The notes: generated from the letters alone by a model not told the origin. A stretch of DNA of 64,000 nucleotides from Candidatus Thioglobus sp. (GCA_028345055.1 JAOMCO010000003.1:52823-116822); one strand, 5' to 3'. Counted from the stretch's first letter, positions 29,520 to 37,959 are shown. Made by a program: numbers and translations.

Positions 29520-30350
29520 ATGAGTGGAGTGCTTTATATTGTTGCAACCCCTATTGGAAATTTAGGAGATATCACTATTAGGGCAGTCGAAATTCTTAAG
29601 AGTGTTGATTTTGTATTAGCTGAAGATACAAGACATAGCAAAAAATTATTTGCTCACTATGAAATCAATTCTCCATTAAGTGCTTTCCATGAACATAATG
29701 AGAATGAGAGAGTGAGTAGTATTATTAGTGAAATCAATTCTGGAAAATCTATTGCGCTTATAAGTGATGCAGGCACTCCATTGATTAGTGATCCTGGTTA
29801 TCAATTAGTCTCGGAAGCAAAAAACATAGGAGTTAGAGTAGTACCCATTCCAGGACCAAGTGCTGCAATTGCTGCTCTATCGTCATCTGGAATAGCTTCG
29901 AGTAGCTTCACATTCTTTGGATTCTTGCCATCAAAACAAGCCTCAAGACTAAAGTTTCTGAAAGCAAAAAAATCTCTTCATGAGGCGATGATTTTCTATG
30001 AGTCTCCAAAGAGGATACTTCAATCCCTTGAAGATATGTTGCAAGTGTTTGGAAAAGATCGAGAAGTTTGTCTTGCTAAAGAGTTAACAAAGTCATTTGA
30101 GACAATACTAAATGACAAGCTTACAAATTTAATTGACTACCTTGAGAGTGATTCCAATTATCAAAAAGGTGAATTTATAATTATAGTCGCACCCAATGAT
30201 AAAATAGATCTTGATGAGGCCCAGAGACACCTCGAAGAGATTCTACCAATTTTATGTGATGAAATGAGTGCGTCAAAAGCTGCTAAATTAGCAGCTAAAA
30301 TAACCGGTTTAGATAAAAAATATTGTTATAAAGAAGCTATAAATCTATGA
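29520..30350 (+). CDS. rsmI: 16S rRNA (cytidine-2'-O)-methyltransferase RsmI
   Basis: A 276-residue SAM-dependent tetrapyrrole-methylase-fold enzyme that methylates C1402. Diagnostic blocks are LYIVATPIGNLGDITIRAVEIL, VLAEDTRHSKKLFAHY, ALISDAGTPLISDPGYQLV and PIPGPSAAIAALSSSG. The gene ends with ATGA, overlapping the ferredoxin gene by 4 bp. The start has a -10-like box six bases upstream and no ribosome binding site. Confidence 0.95.
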   Translation: MSGVLYIVATPIGNLGDITIRAVEILKSVDFVLAEDTRHSKKLFAHYEINSPLSAFHEHNENERVSSIISEINSGKSIALISDAGTPLISDPGYQLVSEAKNIGVRVVPIPGPSAAIAALSSSGIASSSFTFFGFLPSKQASRLKFLKAKKSLHEAMIFYESPKRILQSLEDMLQVFGKDREVCLAKELTKSFETILNDKLTNLIDYLESDSNYQKGEFIIIVAPNDKIDLDEAQRHLEEILPILCDEMSASKAAKLAAKITGLDKKYCYKEAINL

Positions 30351-30661
30351 GTAATTTCTACAAACGCCATATTTTTTTCTGTAATAACATTAGAAATGAT
30401 GGCAAGCAGTGTTGTTCGCAGAATGGAGCAAAAGAGATGTACCGTTATGCTAAAGATAAGTGTCGTGCTAATGGCTCATTGGGTGCAGGAAGGCTTGGAG
30501 TAAGCGAGTCAAGGTGTTTAGGCCGTTGTGAAAATGGCCCAGTGGCTGTTGTTTATCCTGATAATGTTTGGTATCAATATATTGATGAGGAAGACATTGA
30601 TGAGATTTTTGAGTCTCATATGGAGGGCGATGAGATTGTAAACCGATTACTGATTAAATAA
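30347..30661 (+). CDS. Thioredoxin-like [2Fe-2S] ferredoxin
   Basis: A 104-residue protein of the Shethna/NuoE-like ferredoxin class. Cysteines lie in FCNNIRNDGKQCCSQNG and in SESRCLGRCENGPVAVVYPDNVWY; the CxxxC pair before GP is the usual second half of the cluster site. The acidic C-terminus matches small electron carriers. It is translationally coupled to rsmI by a 4-bp overlap. Its redox partner is not evident here. Confidence 0.82.
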   Translation: MSNFYKRHIFFCNNIRNDGKQCCSQNGAKEMYRYAKDKCRANGSLGAGRLGVSESRCLGRCENGPVAVVYPDNVWYQYIDEEDIDEIFESHMEGDEIVNRLLIK

Positions 30662-30673
30662 ACGAGTTTCCTA

Positions 30674-31312
30674 TTATAGTTTTTCAATAGCCGCAAGAAT
30701 ATAAGGCTTCAAGTTGTTAGCCATAACTTTTATTCCTCTAGCATTTGGATGCTTGTAATCAGAGAGTAGCATCTCTTTATTTAGAGCTACCCCTTCTAAT
30801 AAGAATGGCATTAAGATCAAACTGTATTTTTCTGAAAGTTTTGGATATAGACTATCAAATTCTAGTTGATACTTTTTTCCCATACTCTCAGGAGACTTCA
30901 TGCCGGCCAAGACAATGACTGAATTATTTTTAATAAACTTGCTAATTATTAAATCAAGATTATTGCTTGTAAGGGCTGGGTCAAGACCTCTAAGCATATC
31001 ATTTGCTCCAAGGCACAGGATTACTATTCTTGGTTTATCGCCAAGTGACCATTCAACTCTTGATAGTCCATTTTTTGTTGTATTCCCAGAGATACTTGCA
31101 TTGATAAATTTGATTGGAGGCTTGTTATCTTTGAAGCTTCTTGTTAATTCTGAGGTTAAATTTTCTTGTTGAGATAATCCATAACCAGACATCAGGCTAT
31201 CACCATAAAGCATAATTTTTACAGGGTCTTGTGCAAAAACATTAGTGAATAATAAAGTCATTATGAAGCACATAAATAATGATTTGTATGCGTACTTTTT
31301 TGAGATAATCAT
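30674..31312 (-). CDS. tesA: Multifunctional acyl-CoA thioesterase / arylesterase, SGNH hydrolase
   Basis: A 212-residue secreted GDSL hydrolase. It has a signal peptide ending at VFA near residue 27, block I YGDSLMSGYG with catalytic Ser39, block III GANDMLRG and block V DYKHPNARG with the Asp/His pair. It is periplasmic and hydrolyses acyl esters and thioesters. It diverges from the ybbA-ybbP exporter genes, the same arrangement as tesA/ybbA/ybbP in E. coli. Confidence 0.93.
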   Translation of the reverse strand: MIISKKYAYKSLFMCFIMTLLFTNVFAQDPVKIMLYGDSLMSGYGLSQQENLTSELTRSFKDNKPPIKFINASISGNTTKNGLSRVEWSLGDKPRIVILCLGANDMLRGLDPALTSNNLDLIISKFIKNNSVIVLAGMKSPESMGKKYQLEFDSLYPKLSEKYSLILMPFLLEGVALNKEMLLSDYKHPNARGIKVMANNLKPYILAAIEKL

Positions 31313-31339
31313 GCGCTGAATTTTATATTAGATTTTTAT

Positions 31340-32005
31340 ATGAATGCATCTATACATTTTAATAATGTTTCATTAAGTTACGGTGATATTGCTGAAGAAG
31401 TTAAAGTCTTAAAGAGTATTAGTTTTTCAATTGGTAGTTCAGAAGTTGTTTCTATTGTAGGCCCTAGTGGATCAGGTAAAACTTCAATCATCATGCTAGC
31501 CTCTGGGCTTGAAAATGCAACCAAAGGATCTATTAAAATTAATGGTCAAGAAATTGTTGGTCTAAAAGAAAAAGAATTATCAGAGGTAAGAAGGAAAAAT
31601 ATTGGTATTGTTTTTCAATCTTTTTATTTGATTCCTAACCTTACTGCTATTGAGAATGTTTTATTATCTCTGGAAGCAAACCAACAATATAGCTTAGAAA
31701 AAGATGCTGAATTGCTTCTAGGTGAATTTGGCCTTTCTCATCGTATGCATCATCTTCCAAGTGAGTTGTCTGGGGGAGAGCAGCAGAGAGTCGCAATAGC
31801 GAGGGCCCTTATCAATAAGCCAAAAATCATATTGGCAGACGAGCCAACTGGTAATCTTGATAGTGCAAATTCAGAGAGTATGATCGACTTACTTTTTGAA
31901 TATACTAAAAAAAGCCGTACTTCTCTTGTCATGGTCACTCATGATAATTCAATTGCAAAAAGATGTGATCGAATCATTGAAATAAGGGACGGACAGATTG
32001 TTTGA
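31340..32005 (+). CDS. ybbA: ABC transporter ATP-binding protein YbbA (LolD/MacB type)
   Basis: A 221-residue single ATPase domain with Walker A GPSGSGKT (about 41-48), the LSGGEQQRVAIARAL signature and Walker B ILADEPTGNLD, all typical of the MacB/LolD group. It pairs with the large FtsX-type permease that overlaps it by 8 bp. A TAGATT box lies five bases before the ATG, so a leaderless start is possible. Confidence 0.93.
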   Translation: MNASIHFNNVSLSYGDIAEEVKVLKSISFSIGSSEVVSIVGPSGSGKTSIIMLASGLENATKGSIKINGQEIVGLKEKELSEVRRKNIGIVFQSFYLIPNLTAIENVLLSLEANQQYSLEKDAELLLGEFGLSHRMHHLPSELSGGEQQRVAIARALINKPKIILADEPTGNLDSANSESMIDLLFEYTKKSRTSLVMVTHDNSIAKRCDRIIEIRDGQIV

Positions 32006-34523
32006 TATTCACCAATTCAAATTAATCAATAAGTATGCCTTAAGGGACTTCTCACGCAGCTATAAAAAACTATGGGTAGTAACATCAACCCTATTCGTCA
32101 GTCTTCTGCTACTTTCGTTAACGTTTTCAATTAAAGAGGCACTAAATATTGAGATTGAAAATAATTCTAAAGAGCTATTAGGCGGTGATATTCAAGTTGA
32201 TAGTGATATAGAGCAGCTACCTAGCCTTGTTGTTGAGCAGTTTAATGCTCTTGGAAAGGTCAGTGCAACAATTGAATTTGCGACTATGCTATCTAAGGAA
32301 GGGGAGTCTCCAGTATTTACTGAACTAAGGGCAGTTGATAATAATTACCCACTCTATGGTAAGGTCGAAACTACTCCTCAGGGGGTATCAGAAAAAATAT
32401 TCTCGAGCGATCAAAAGCCAGCTGTGTTAATTAATGAGAGTATCCAGAAACTCCTTAAAGTAAGTGTAGGAGACGATGTTGTAATAATGGGCCAAAATTT
32501 TGAAGTTGCTGGGATAGTTTCTTCTGTTCCAGATCTTGCTGAGAGTGCTGTTTTTGGTGAATTCGCAATTATTAGTACGAATAGTTATGAGAAATTTAAG
32601 CTTAGCTCAGGAGGCAGTTTTCTTGACCATAAGTATAGAATTAAATTTAATAAATTGAATGAGATTCAGGAGCAAGAGCGTATTGTTAATTCTATTATTG
32701 CCTATGATGATAGAATTAAGACACGTCTTCCAGGCCAGAGTGGGCGAAGTTTAAGTAGGGTAATAGATAACTTTTCAAATTTTTTAAACTTAGTCTCTGT
32801 AAGTGCTATGGTCATTGCAGGAATTGGAATTAGCAATACACTCTTGTCATTTATTAACCAAAGTAATACTAGTATTGCAGTTAAAAAATCTATTGGATTT
32901 CCCTCCAGCTTTATTCAAACAATGTATTTTTATGAAATTATGTTAATCCTGATTTTGACCTCAGTCATCGCATATTTGATAGGCGTTTTTAGTCCATTAT
33001 TAGCGAATGAGTTTTTGCCAAAAGCCTTAGGGATTAATTTGCAACCTTCCTTCAGTATATTAGGTTATCTAAACATTTTCTTCATTGGCCTACTAGTGGT
33101 GTTAATTTTTTCTATTCCCTCTCTCTATTCAATTAGTGAGATTAAAGCAGGCTCTTTGTTCCGAAATACATTTAATCCTGTTAGCTTAAATTTTTCATTT
33201 AAGAATATTTTATTATTAACTATTTTGATTTTGGTTTTGATTACCTATTTTGTTTCTCAAACTAATCAGAAGCTTTATACAGTTTTCTACTTCTTGTCTT
33301 TTTTTGTTACTATGCTTATTTTTTATGGAGTATCAAGATTATTAATAGCGTTGATTAAGCGCTTTTATAAATTTTCAAATAATAGCTATAGGATTGCCTA
33401 CAGAAATATTGTGGCAAAAAAATCCCTTGCACCAATTATGACAATTTCGTTGGGAATAGGATTGACCCTTCTTCTAACACTAAGTTTTGTTGCTAATAAC
33501 TTAAAAAAAGAAATATCTGATAGCATTCCTTCTTTGGCGCCAGATTTATTTTTTGTCAGCATTGACAGAGATGTTAAAGATGATCTCGAATCCTACATAA
33601 AGGAAGTTGATCCAAATGCAGATATTGAATTTAGTCCAATGGCGAGTGCATCTTTCATATCATTGAATGGAACTCCAATTGAGGAGATTGTCTCAAAAAA
33701 TAACAGGTCAGCTTGGGTAGTGAGAGGTGATAGACGCATTTCTTGGTCAGAGAAGCCAAAGACAGACAATCCAATTATCGAAGGAGAATGGTGGGTGCCT
33801 GGTGTTGAGGATGAGTTATTTATTTCAATGGATAGTAGGGCTGCATATGATCTAGGAATGAAAATCAATGATAAGATAGTTTTGAATTTATTGGGTCGGG
33901 ATGTTACTGGCACAATTAAGAACTTTAGAGAGGTTGACTATAGGGATATTTCTATTAATTTTGCCATTATTATTAATAAAGCTTTTGCAAGTAAGCTACC
34001 TTATGAATATGTTGGCACATTAAAGTCTGAGATGCCATCAAGTGATATTTTGGCTATGGTGGTTGAGAAATTTCCAAACGTTTCAGCAATAAAGATTGAT
34101 AGAATTTTAAAACAGGTGAGTGAAGTATTAAATAAGGTATTCATAGCAGTGACAGCCATATCATTGATTGTTATTATTGTTGGCTTAATTGTTATTGTGA
34201 GTGCAGTACTGGTGCAGACTACATTCAGAAGATATAACAATCTTATCTATAAGATACTTGGCGTTGACTTTCCAACAATACTTATGGCTATGACAATGGA
34301 GTTTGCTGTTATCTATGGAACTTTAATATTTTTCGCTCTTTCAGTGGCCACTATTAGTTCTTACCTAGTCGTAGAGAATGCTCTTCAGCTTACATGGTAC
34401 TTTGACTTTGGTCTTGCTGTATGGATCCTAGCTTCGACAGCATTAGTGTCGTTCATACTCATCTTGCTCGCAAATCGCAGCATATTTAGCCCAAAGGTTT
34501 ATCCACTGATTCGTAATGAGTAA
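31998..34523 (+). CDS. ybbP: FtsX-family ABC permease YbbP
   Basis: An 841-residue membrane protein. An N-terminal transmembrane helix (about 28-48) is followed by a large periplasmic domain, then two FtsX modules with helices near 265-400, 405-470, 480-500 and 705-835. This 10-TM layout matches YbbP, a mechanotransmission-type permease that works with YbbA and probably TesA on lipids. The start is TTG at 31998, overlapping ybbA, with GGA-rich sequence just before it. Confidence 0.9.
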   Translation: MFDIHQFKLINKYALRDFSRSYKKLWVVTSTLFVSLLLLSLTFSIKEALNIEIENNSKELLGGDIQVDSDIEQLPSLVVEQFNALGKVSATIEFATMLSKEGESPVFTELRAVDNNYPLYGKVETTPQGVSEKIFSSDQKPAVLINESIQKLLKVSVGDDVVIMGQNFEVAGIVSSVPDLAESAVFGEFAIISTNSYEKFKLSSGGSFLDHKYRIKFNKLNEIQEQERIVNSIIAYDDRIKTRLPGQSGRSLSRVIDNFSNFLNLVSVSAMVIAGIGISNTLLSFINQSNTSIAVKKSIGFPSSFIQTMYFYEIMLILILTSVIAYLIGVFSPLLANEFLPKALGINLQPSFSILGYLNIFFIGLLVVLIFSIPSLYSISEIKAGSLFRNTFNPVSLNFSFKNILLLTILILVLITYFVSQTNQKLYTVFYFLSFFVTMLIFYGVSRLLIALIKRFYKFSNNSYRIAYRNIVAKKSLAPIMTISLGIGLTLLLTLSFVANNLKKEISDSIPSLAPDLFFVSIDRDVKDDLESYIKEVDPNADIEFSPMASASFISLNGTPIEEIVSKNNRSAWVVRGDRRISWSEKPKTDNPIIEGEWWVPGVEDELFISMDSRAAYDLGMKINDKIVLNLLGRDVTGTIKNFREVDYRDISINFAIIINKAFASKLPYEYVGTLKSEMPSSDILAMVVEKFPNVSAIKIDRILKQVSEVLNKVFIAVTAISLIVIIVGLIVIVSAVLVQTTFRRYNNLIYKILGVDFPTILMAMTMEFAVIYGTLIFFALSVATISSYLVVENALQLTWYFDFGLAVWILASTALVSFILILLANRSIFSPKVYPLIRNE

Positions 34524-34545
34524 TTTTTTGGTTGCTTAAATTTAG

Positions 34546-35160
34546 TTAGACAAGTGAAAATAATTTTTGATTAAGCTTTTCAACTTTTTCTTTAAGGTCG
34601 CTTACTCTCGAGTTATTTTCAATGATATCAGTTGGCAGATGCTCATTTAGTTTAAGACGTTGCTCTCGACTTGCCTGAGCCATCAACATTGTTTTGGCTT
34701 TTTCTGAGTTAATATTTTCTCTTTCCATCAGGCGCTTAATTTGTGTTTCACTTTCACAGTCAACTAATATAGCTCTATCAAATGGACCCCAAAGTTCTTT
34801 TTCGACAAGAAGCGGTATAACAACAATCATAACTCCCTCATGATAATCATTCATCATTGCTTTCATTTTATGAAGTATCTTTGGGTGAAGAATTTGTTCA
34901 ATCAAGGCTCTATTTCTTCCTTTTTTATAAAGAACATCTCTTAAATTTTTACGATCAAGGGAGCCATCACTCAAAAGAATTGATTTACCAAAAGTATCAA
35001 TAAGTTCTTGGAGGCCATCAGCTCCAGGCATTACAACTTCACGTGAAATTACGTCAAGATCAATTATTTTGCAACCATGAATTTCAAGTAAATCACTGAC
35101 TAAACTTTTGCCTGATGCAATGCCTCCAGTCAGAGTCACTTTTATAACCTTGCTCTTCAT
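34546..35160 (-). CDS. coaE: Dephospho-CoA kinase
   Basis: A 204-residue P-loop kinase that makes CoA in the final step. Walker A GGIASGKS is near the N-terminus (residues 12-19), followed by IIDLDVISREVVMPGADGLQ, the HPKIL lid segment and VVIPLLVEKELWGPFDRAILVDC. It lies alone between the ybbP end and tRNA-Met. In many gammaproteobacteria it is beside pilD, which is not present. Confidence 0.95.
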   Translation of the reverse strand: MKSKVIKVTLTGGIASGKSLVSDLLEIHGCKIIDLDVISREVVMPGADGLQELIDTFGKSILLSDGSLDRKNLRDVLYKKGRNRALIEQILHPKILHKMKAMMNDYHEGVMIVVIPLLVEKELWGPFDRAILVDCESETQIKRLMERENINSEKAKTMLMAQASREQRLKLNEHLPTDIIENNSRVSDLKEKVEKLNQKLFSLV

Positions 35161-35249
35161 ATATTTATCAATTATTGATACCCATATTTAATTTTATATC
35201 GAAATGAGGCTGATTCAGTCCGAATGATATTATTAATGCTCTATTTTGC

Positions 35250-35278
35250 TTGACTTTTTGAGCAAATATTTCGATAAT
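35250..35278 (+). promoter_or_regulatory. Promoter of tRNA-Met
   Basis: TTGACT (35250-35255), a 17-bp spacer and GATAAT (35273-35278) are followed by AGGCGC, the same kind of GC-rich discriminator seen before the other two tRNAs in this window. Confidence 0.75.
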
Positions 35279-35291
35279 AGGCGCTCTTTTT

Positions 35292-35368
35292 GGTTATGTA
35301 GCTCAGCTGGTTAGAGCACAGCATTCATAATGCTGGGGTCGGTGGTTCAAGTCCACCCATAACCACCA
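35292..35368 (+). tRNA. Elongator tRNA-Met (CAU)
   Basis: A 77-nt cloverleaf with acceptor GGTTATG pairing perfectly with CATAACC, D-arm GTAGCTCAGCTGGTTAGAGC, anticodon loop TTCATAA and encoded CCA. Overall it resembles elongator tRNA-Met rather than tRNA-Ile2 (whose CAU becomes lysidine), although the two cannot be separated with certainty by eye. It is a full G1-C72 pair, so it is not an initiator. Confidence 0.9.
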
Positions 35369-35667
35369 TATCCCATAACGATTTAAGCCATTTCACTAAA
35401 ATCAAATAAATGCTCCGGCTACCAGAGGGCTACCATTAGGATTATTTGTTTAATAACTAATAAATAGATAAGTACTAATTGTTTACCATATATAAGTCAT
35501 TGATTAATATCGATAAATAACGATAAATAACCACCATCACTCGCATATATATACAGACTTTGACACCCTATGGGGAGGAGCCTCTCGACATCGTGGATAG
35601 ATATATACACCCTCCCTCACACATCAAACGAAGTTTGGACTTTTTTTAAGCTTCTTTTAAAATAAAT
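35369..35667. other. Non-coding gap after tRNA-Met
   Basis: About 300 AT-rich bases with no convincing gene. They hold two ATATATACA runs (near 35544 and 35602), a GC-richer stretch with the inverted repeat GGAGGAG-like/CTC around 35573-35586, and one copy of a 25-bp repeat (35618-35642). No T-rich terminator follows the tRNA and no integrase remnant can be read. Confidence 0.5.
35618..35642 (+). repeat. 25-bp direct repeat, copy 1
   Basis: CACACATCAAACGAAGTTTG plus GGACTT-type end matches the copy at 36839-36863 at 23 of 25 positions. This copy contains the perfect inverted repeat CAAAC-GAA-GTTTG. It lies just past the 3' end of the agmatine-deiminase-like gene, while copy 2 lies just upstream of that gene's start. 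Confidence 0.7.
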
Positions 35668-36813
35668 CTAAAGTTTATTTTTCATTGGGTTAGCAGGCTG
35701 ATCATTTGTATGGCAGTGAACTCCCCCACCAGCCGCCCAAGAACTTAACATTTCAATTAAATATACATCGCGATTTGGAAAGTAATTTTCGATACGAGAT
35801 TTAGCTGAGATATCAGTTTCAGGATTCCCAAAACCAGGCACAATTACAAATCCGTTACCAACTAACCAGTTCATGTAATTTGTATCAAATTTTTGATCAT
35901 TATATTTTACAAAACCCTCAATAGGCTCTCTTATTACTTTAAGCCCTGCCTTCTCAATTGCCTTTGCTGCATTATCATAAATCTCAGCATCTTTACTATC
36001 TGGTCGACATAAAGAGCGAGATGTACATTGAACTACAACAACAGTTCCTACTCCTATAAACCGAGCGATGCCATCAATGTGTCCTTTGGTAAGGTCTCCA
36101 TCCGGAATACCCTCAATGAAAATAACATTTGTTACACCAAAGTACTTCTTCAGGTCGCTTTCTGCCTGCTGTTTGTTGTAGTTCAAATTTCGACTTGGAT
36201 CACCTATAGCGCTCCAATTTGTAATAACTGTATCTAATCCGTTAAACTCTAAGTTGCCACGTTCATGTACTATATTTATGTGATCAACAGGCATATCAAG
36301 TATCGCTCCAACTTTGTCCGGGACCATGTTGTCCAAACTAAAAGAAATGTCTGAGCCAAAAGCACCACCCCATGCATTAAAATCCCAATTTTGAATTCTT
36401 AACTCATTATCTTCTAAAACATAAATAGGCCCATTATCTCTCATCCAAGCATTGTCATTAGGCACTGCGTGCCATTGGATATTATTATTATGAGGTTCTG
36501 CTCCTATGTTATTTATCGCTTTACGTGCCTCTACATAAATTTTTTCAGAATTATATAAAATGTGCAGTTTTTCATAACGAGAAATAATCGCAGATATCTT
36601 CGCAAAGGTTGGTTCATATTCTTTTTCCCAATAACCAGGCCATTGCATCCAAATTGCTTCTTGAGTCTCCCATTCAGCTGGAACACGTTTTGTTGTATTT
36701 TTAACTTCATTTGTGAGAGCATTAACCCCAATCACTGAAAGTAAAAGCACTATTGTGATAGACCAAATTTTATTTTTTTTTATTATTTTATTTCTGCTTT
36801 CCATTTTTCCCAT
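35668..36813 (-). CDS. Agmatine deiminase / peptidyl-arginine deiminase family protein, predicted secreted
   Basis: A 381-residue guanidine-modifying enzyme of the pentein fold. It carries the family motifs EWETQEAIWMQWP, WMRDNGPIYVL, GNLEFNG, KGHIDGIARF and the catalytic Cys in GGGVHCHTNDQP. Cytoplasmic agmatine deiminases lack export signals, but here a basic start and a hydrophobic segment (IWSITIVLLLSVIGVNA, about 16-32) suggest export or membrane anchoring. It would turn agmatine into N-carbamoylputrescine. A second ATG three codons in is also possible. It stands alone between two copies of a 25-bp repeat. Confidence 0.85.
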   Translation of the reverse strand: MGKMESRNKIIKKNKIWSITIVLLLSVIGVNALTNEVKNTTKRVPAEWETQEAIWMQWPGYWEKEYEPTFAKISAIISRYEKLHILYNSEKIYVEARKAINNIGAEPHNNNIQWHAVPNDNAWMRDNGPIYVLEDNELRIQNWDFNAWGGAFGSDISFSLDNMVPDKVGAILDMPVDHINIVHERGNLEFNGLDTVITNWSAIGDPSRNLNYNKQQAESDLKKYFGVTNVIFIEGIPDGDLTKGHIDGIARFIGVGTVVVVQCTSRSLCRPDSKDAEIYDNAAKAIEKAGLKVIREPIEGFVKYNDQKFDTNYMNWLVGNGFVIVPGFGNPETDISAKSRIENYFPNRDVYLIEMLSSWAAGGGVHCHTNDQPANPMKNKL

Positions 36814-36838
36814 TTTAAATAAAGAAAGAATGTTGCTT

Positions 36839-36868
36839 CACACATGAAACGAAATTTGGACTTATAAT
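36839..36868 (+). promoter_or_regulatory. 25-bp repeat copy 2 abutting a perfect -10 box
   Basis: The repeat copy (36839-36863) runs directly into TATAAT at 36863-36868. The -10 box lies exactly six bases before the GTG of a small ORF. No -35 hexamer is seen at 16-18 bp, so the repeat itself may be an activator site. Confidence 0.5.
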
Positions 36869-36874
36869 AATATT

Positions 36875-36958
36875 GTGAGTAATAAGAAGTACATCGCAAT
36901 TTCAATAATCTTTTCTTTTATAGTTGTAGCAGTTTCCATATATGTGGCTCTAATTTGA
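36875..36958 (+). CDS. Small single-span membrane peptide (27 aa), leaderless
   Basis: GTG to TGA encodes a 27-residue peptide: a basic SNKKY start followed by an unbroken hydrophobic segment (IAISIIFSFIVVAVSIYVALI). A perfect TATAAT six bases before the GTG supports transcription starting at the start codon. The function is unknown. A second small membrane ORF starts 13 bp later, which makes a small-protein pair plausible. Confidence 0.4.
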   Translation: MSNKKYIAISIIFSFIVVAVSIYVALI

Positions 36959-36971
36959 TAGTAATCTAAGC

Positions 36972-37109
36972 ATGAATAAACGACTAGCAACTTTCTTTGG
37001 ATTCTTAACTACTTTTTTTACGAATCGAAGAATCACCAACATTTATATTGTTTTATTCATCCTGACATGTTTAATACCAGCAATTATGATAGCGGTTTTT
37101 GTAGTGTAG
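36972..37109 (+). CDS. Small membrane protein (45 aa)
   Basis: ATG to TAG encodes 45 residues: a basic N-terminus with FFGFLTTFFTNRR, then one clear transmembrane helix (IYIVLFILTCLIPAIMIAVFVV). I do not recognise it. It follows the 27-residue ORF closely and fills most of the gap before the convergent flavodoxin-like gene, so it is probably co-transcribed. Confidence 0.45.
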   Translation: MNKRLATFFGFLTTFFTNRRITNIYIVLFILTCLIPAIMIAVFVV

Positions 37110-37113
37110 ATGA

Positions 37114-37141
37114 TTTGGACTATAGTTCAGGTTGATATAAT
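37114..37141 (+). promoter_or_regulatory. Promoter-like sequence facing the flavodoxin-like gene
   Basis: TTTGGA (37114-37119), a 16-bp spacer and a perfect TATAAT (37136-37141) precede an ATG by six bases (37148). The only ORF is 26 codons and antisense to the end of the neighbouring gene, so this could drive an antisense RNA. Confidence 0.35.
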
Positions 37142-37160
37142 CCTATTATGAAAAAATTAA

Positions 37161-37769
37161 TCATAGACCTCTTGCTAGTTTCCGAACACTTTCCATATGA
37201 TTTTCAAAAATATTCTTTTTCATATTAGGCAGTACTGAATAAAATCTTATATATTTAGTTTCTAAGCCGCCTAATTGAAAGACAGATTTTTTAAGCCTTC
37301 TAAAAGGAATATTATCAAAAAAAGAAAAATTCCAATAGCTAACCATAGGTCCACCATAGCTGATTGAAACAATTCCCAATTTTCCCTTCATTGCACCAGG
37401 AACTGGAAAGCCATAATTTTTAAAATATTTACTGTCAGTAAACATTGATCTATAAGAAAAAAACCATTTAGGATGAAGTACCCAGTCTATCCAGTTTTCC
37501 AGAATACTATTTAGCCTAAGATTATGACAAGCACCAATTAGAAACATTACATCACTTGATTCAAGTCTTTTTCTGTAGTCTAAAACAAGCTGGGGTGGGG
37601 GGTTGATATTCTGATTATAGAACGGGAGTTGATTTTCTTCTTCAAACAAATTAACTAGATCTATTTCATGGCCACATCTTTTCGCTTCATCAATAAAAGT
37701 ATCCCTTATAGCTGAGTTAAAAGAATCTCTTGTATTATGGTGGCCATAAGCTATGAAAATTTTTTTCAC
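37161..37769 (-). CDS. Flavodoxin-fold NAD(P)H dehydrogenase (quinone) family protein
   Basis: A 202-residue Flavodoxin_2-type protein. It has the N-terminal FMN loop IAYGHHNTRDSFNSAIRDTF, FLIGACHNLRLNSILENWIDWVL and the GKLGIVSISYGGP strand-loop that contacts FMN, as in MdaB/KefF-like quinone reductases. It probably reduces quinones or similar acceptors. The start is GTG preceded by GGGG seven bases away. It is a single gene convergent with the small membrane ORFs. Confidence 0.8.
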   Translation of the reverse strand: MKKIFIAYGHHNTRDSFNSAIRDTFIDEAKRCGHEIDLVNLFEEENQLPFYNQNINPPPQLVLDYRKRLESSDVMFLIGACHNLRLNSILENWIDWVLHPKWFFSYRSMFTDSKYFKNYGFPVPGAMKGKLGIVSISYGGPMVSYWNFSFFDNIPFRRLKKSVFQLGGLETKYIRFYSVLPNMKKNIFENHMESVRKLARGL

Positions 37770-37915
37770 TTTAAAACCCCCTATTCAGTAATTATGAGCT
37801 AACCTGATGTAAAGTTTTAGTTTTTGAAAATATTTTAAGTTCCTTATTAATTATAGACTTTTTGTAGAAAATAATCTTGCTATCATTGGTCTTATAATAC
37901 TTCCTTTCGTTGAAT

Positions 37916-37959
37916 TAACTTCATCTAATCTTGTTGTAAAGAACGCCTAAACTTCACGT
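37916..37959 (+). promoter_or_regulatory. 11-bp-phased direct repeats upstream of a small secreted protein
   Basis: Four consecutive 11-bp units can be read: TAACTTCATCT, AATCTTGTTGT, AAAGAACGCCT and AAACTTCACGT. The core (A/T)CTTCA(T/C) recurs with the spacing expected for OmpR/PhoB-type response regulators. They end 57 bp before the gene at 38017. Confidence 0.4.

Noticed and set aside
35292..35368. tRNA-Ile2 (lysidine CAU) as an alternative for the tRNA at 35292
   Set aside because: The GTAGCTCAGCTGGTTAGAGCA D-region and overall sequence are closer to elongator tRNA-Met. A covariance model would settle it; a high Ile2 score would overturn the call.
35369..35667. Integration site (att) with integrase remnant next to tRNA-Met
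   Set aside because: No direct repeat of the tRNA 3' end and no integrase-like reading frame could be found in the gap.
37148..37228. A 26-codon leaderless ORF antisense to the end of the flavodoxin-like gene
   Set aside because: The sequence has no conserved features and overlaps coding DNA. Only the promoter-like element is kept, as a finding.
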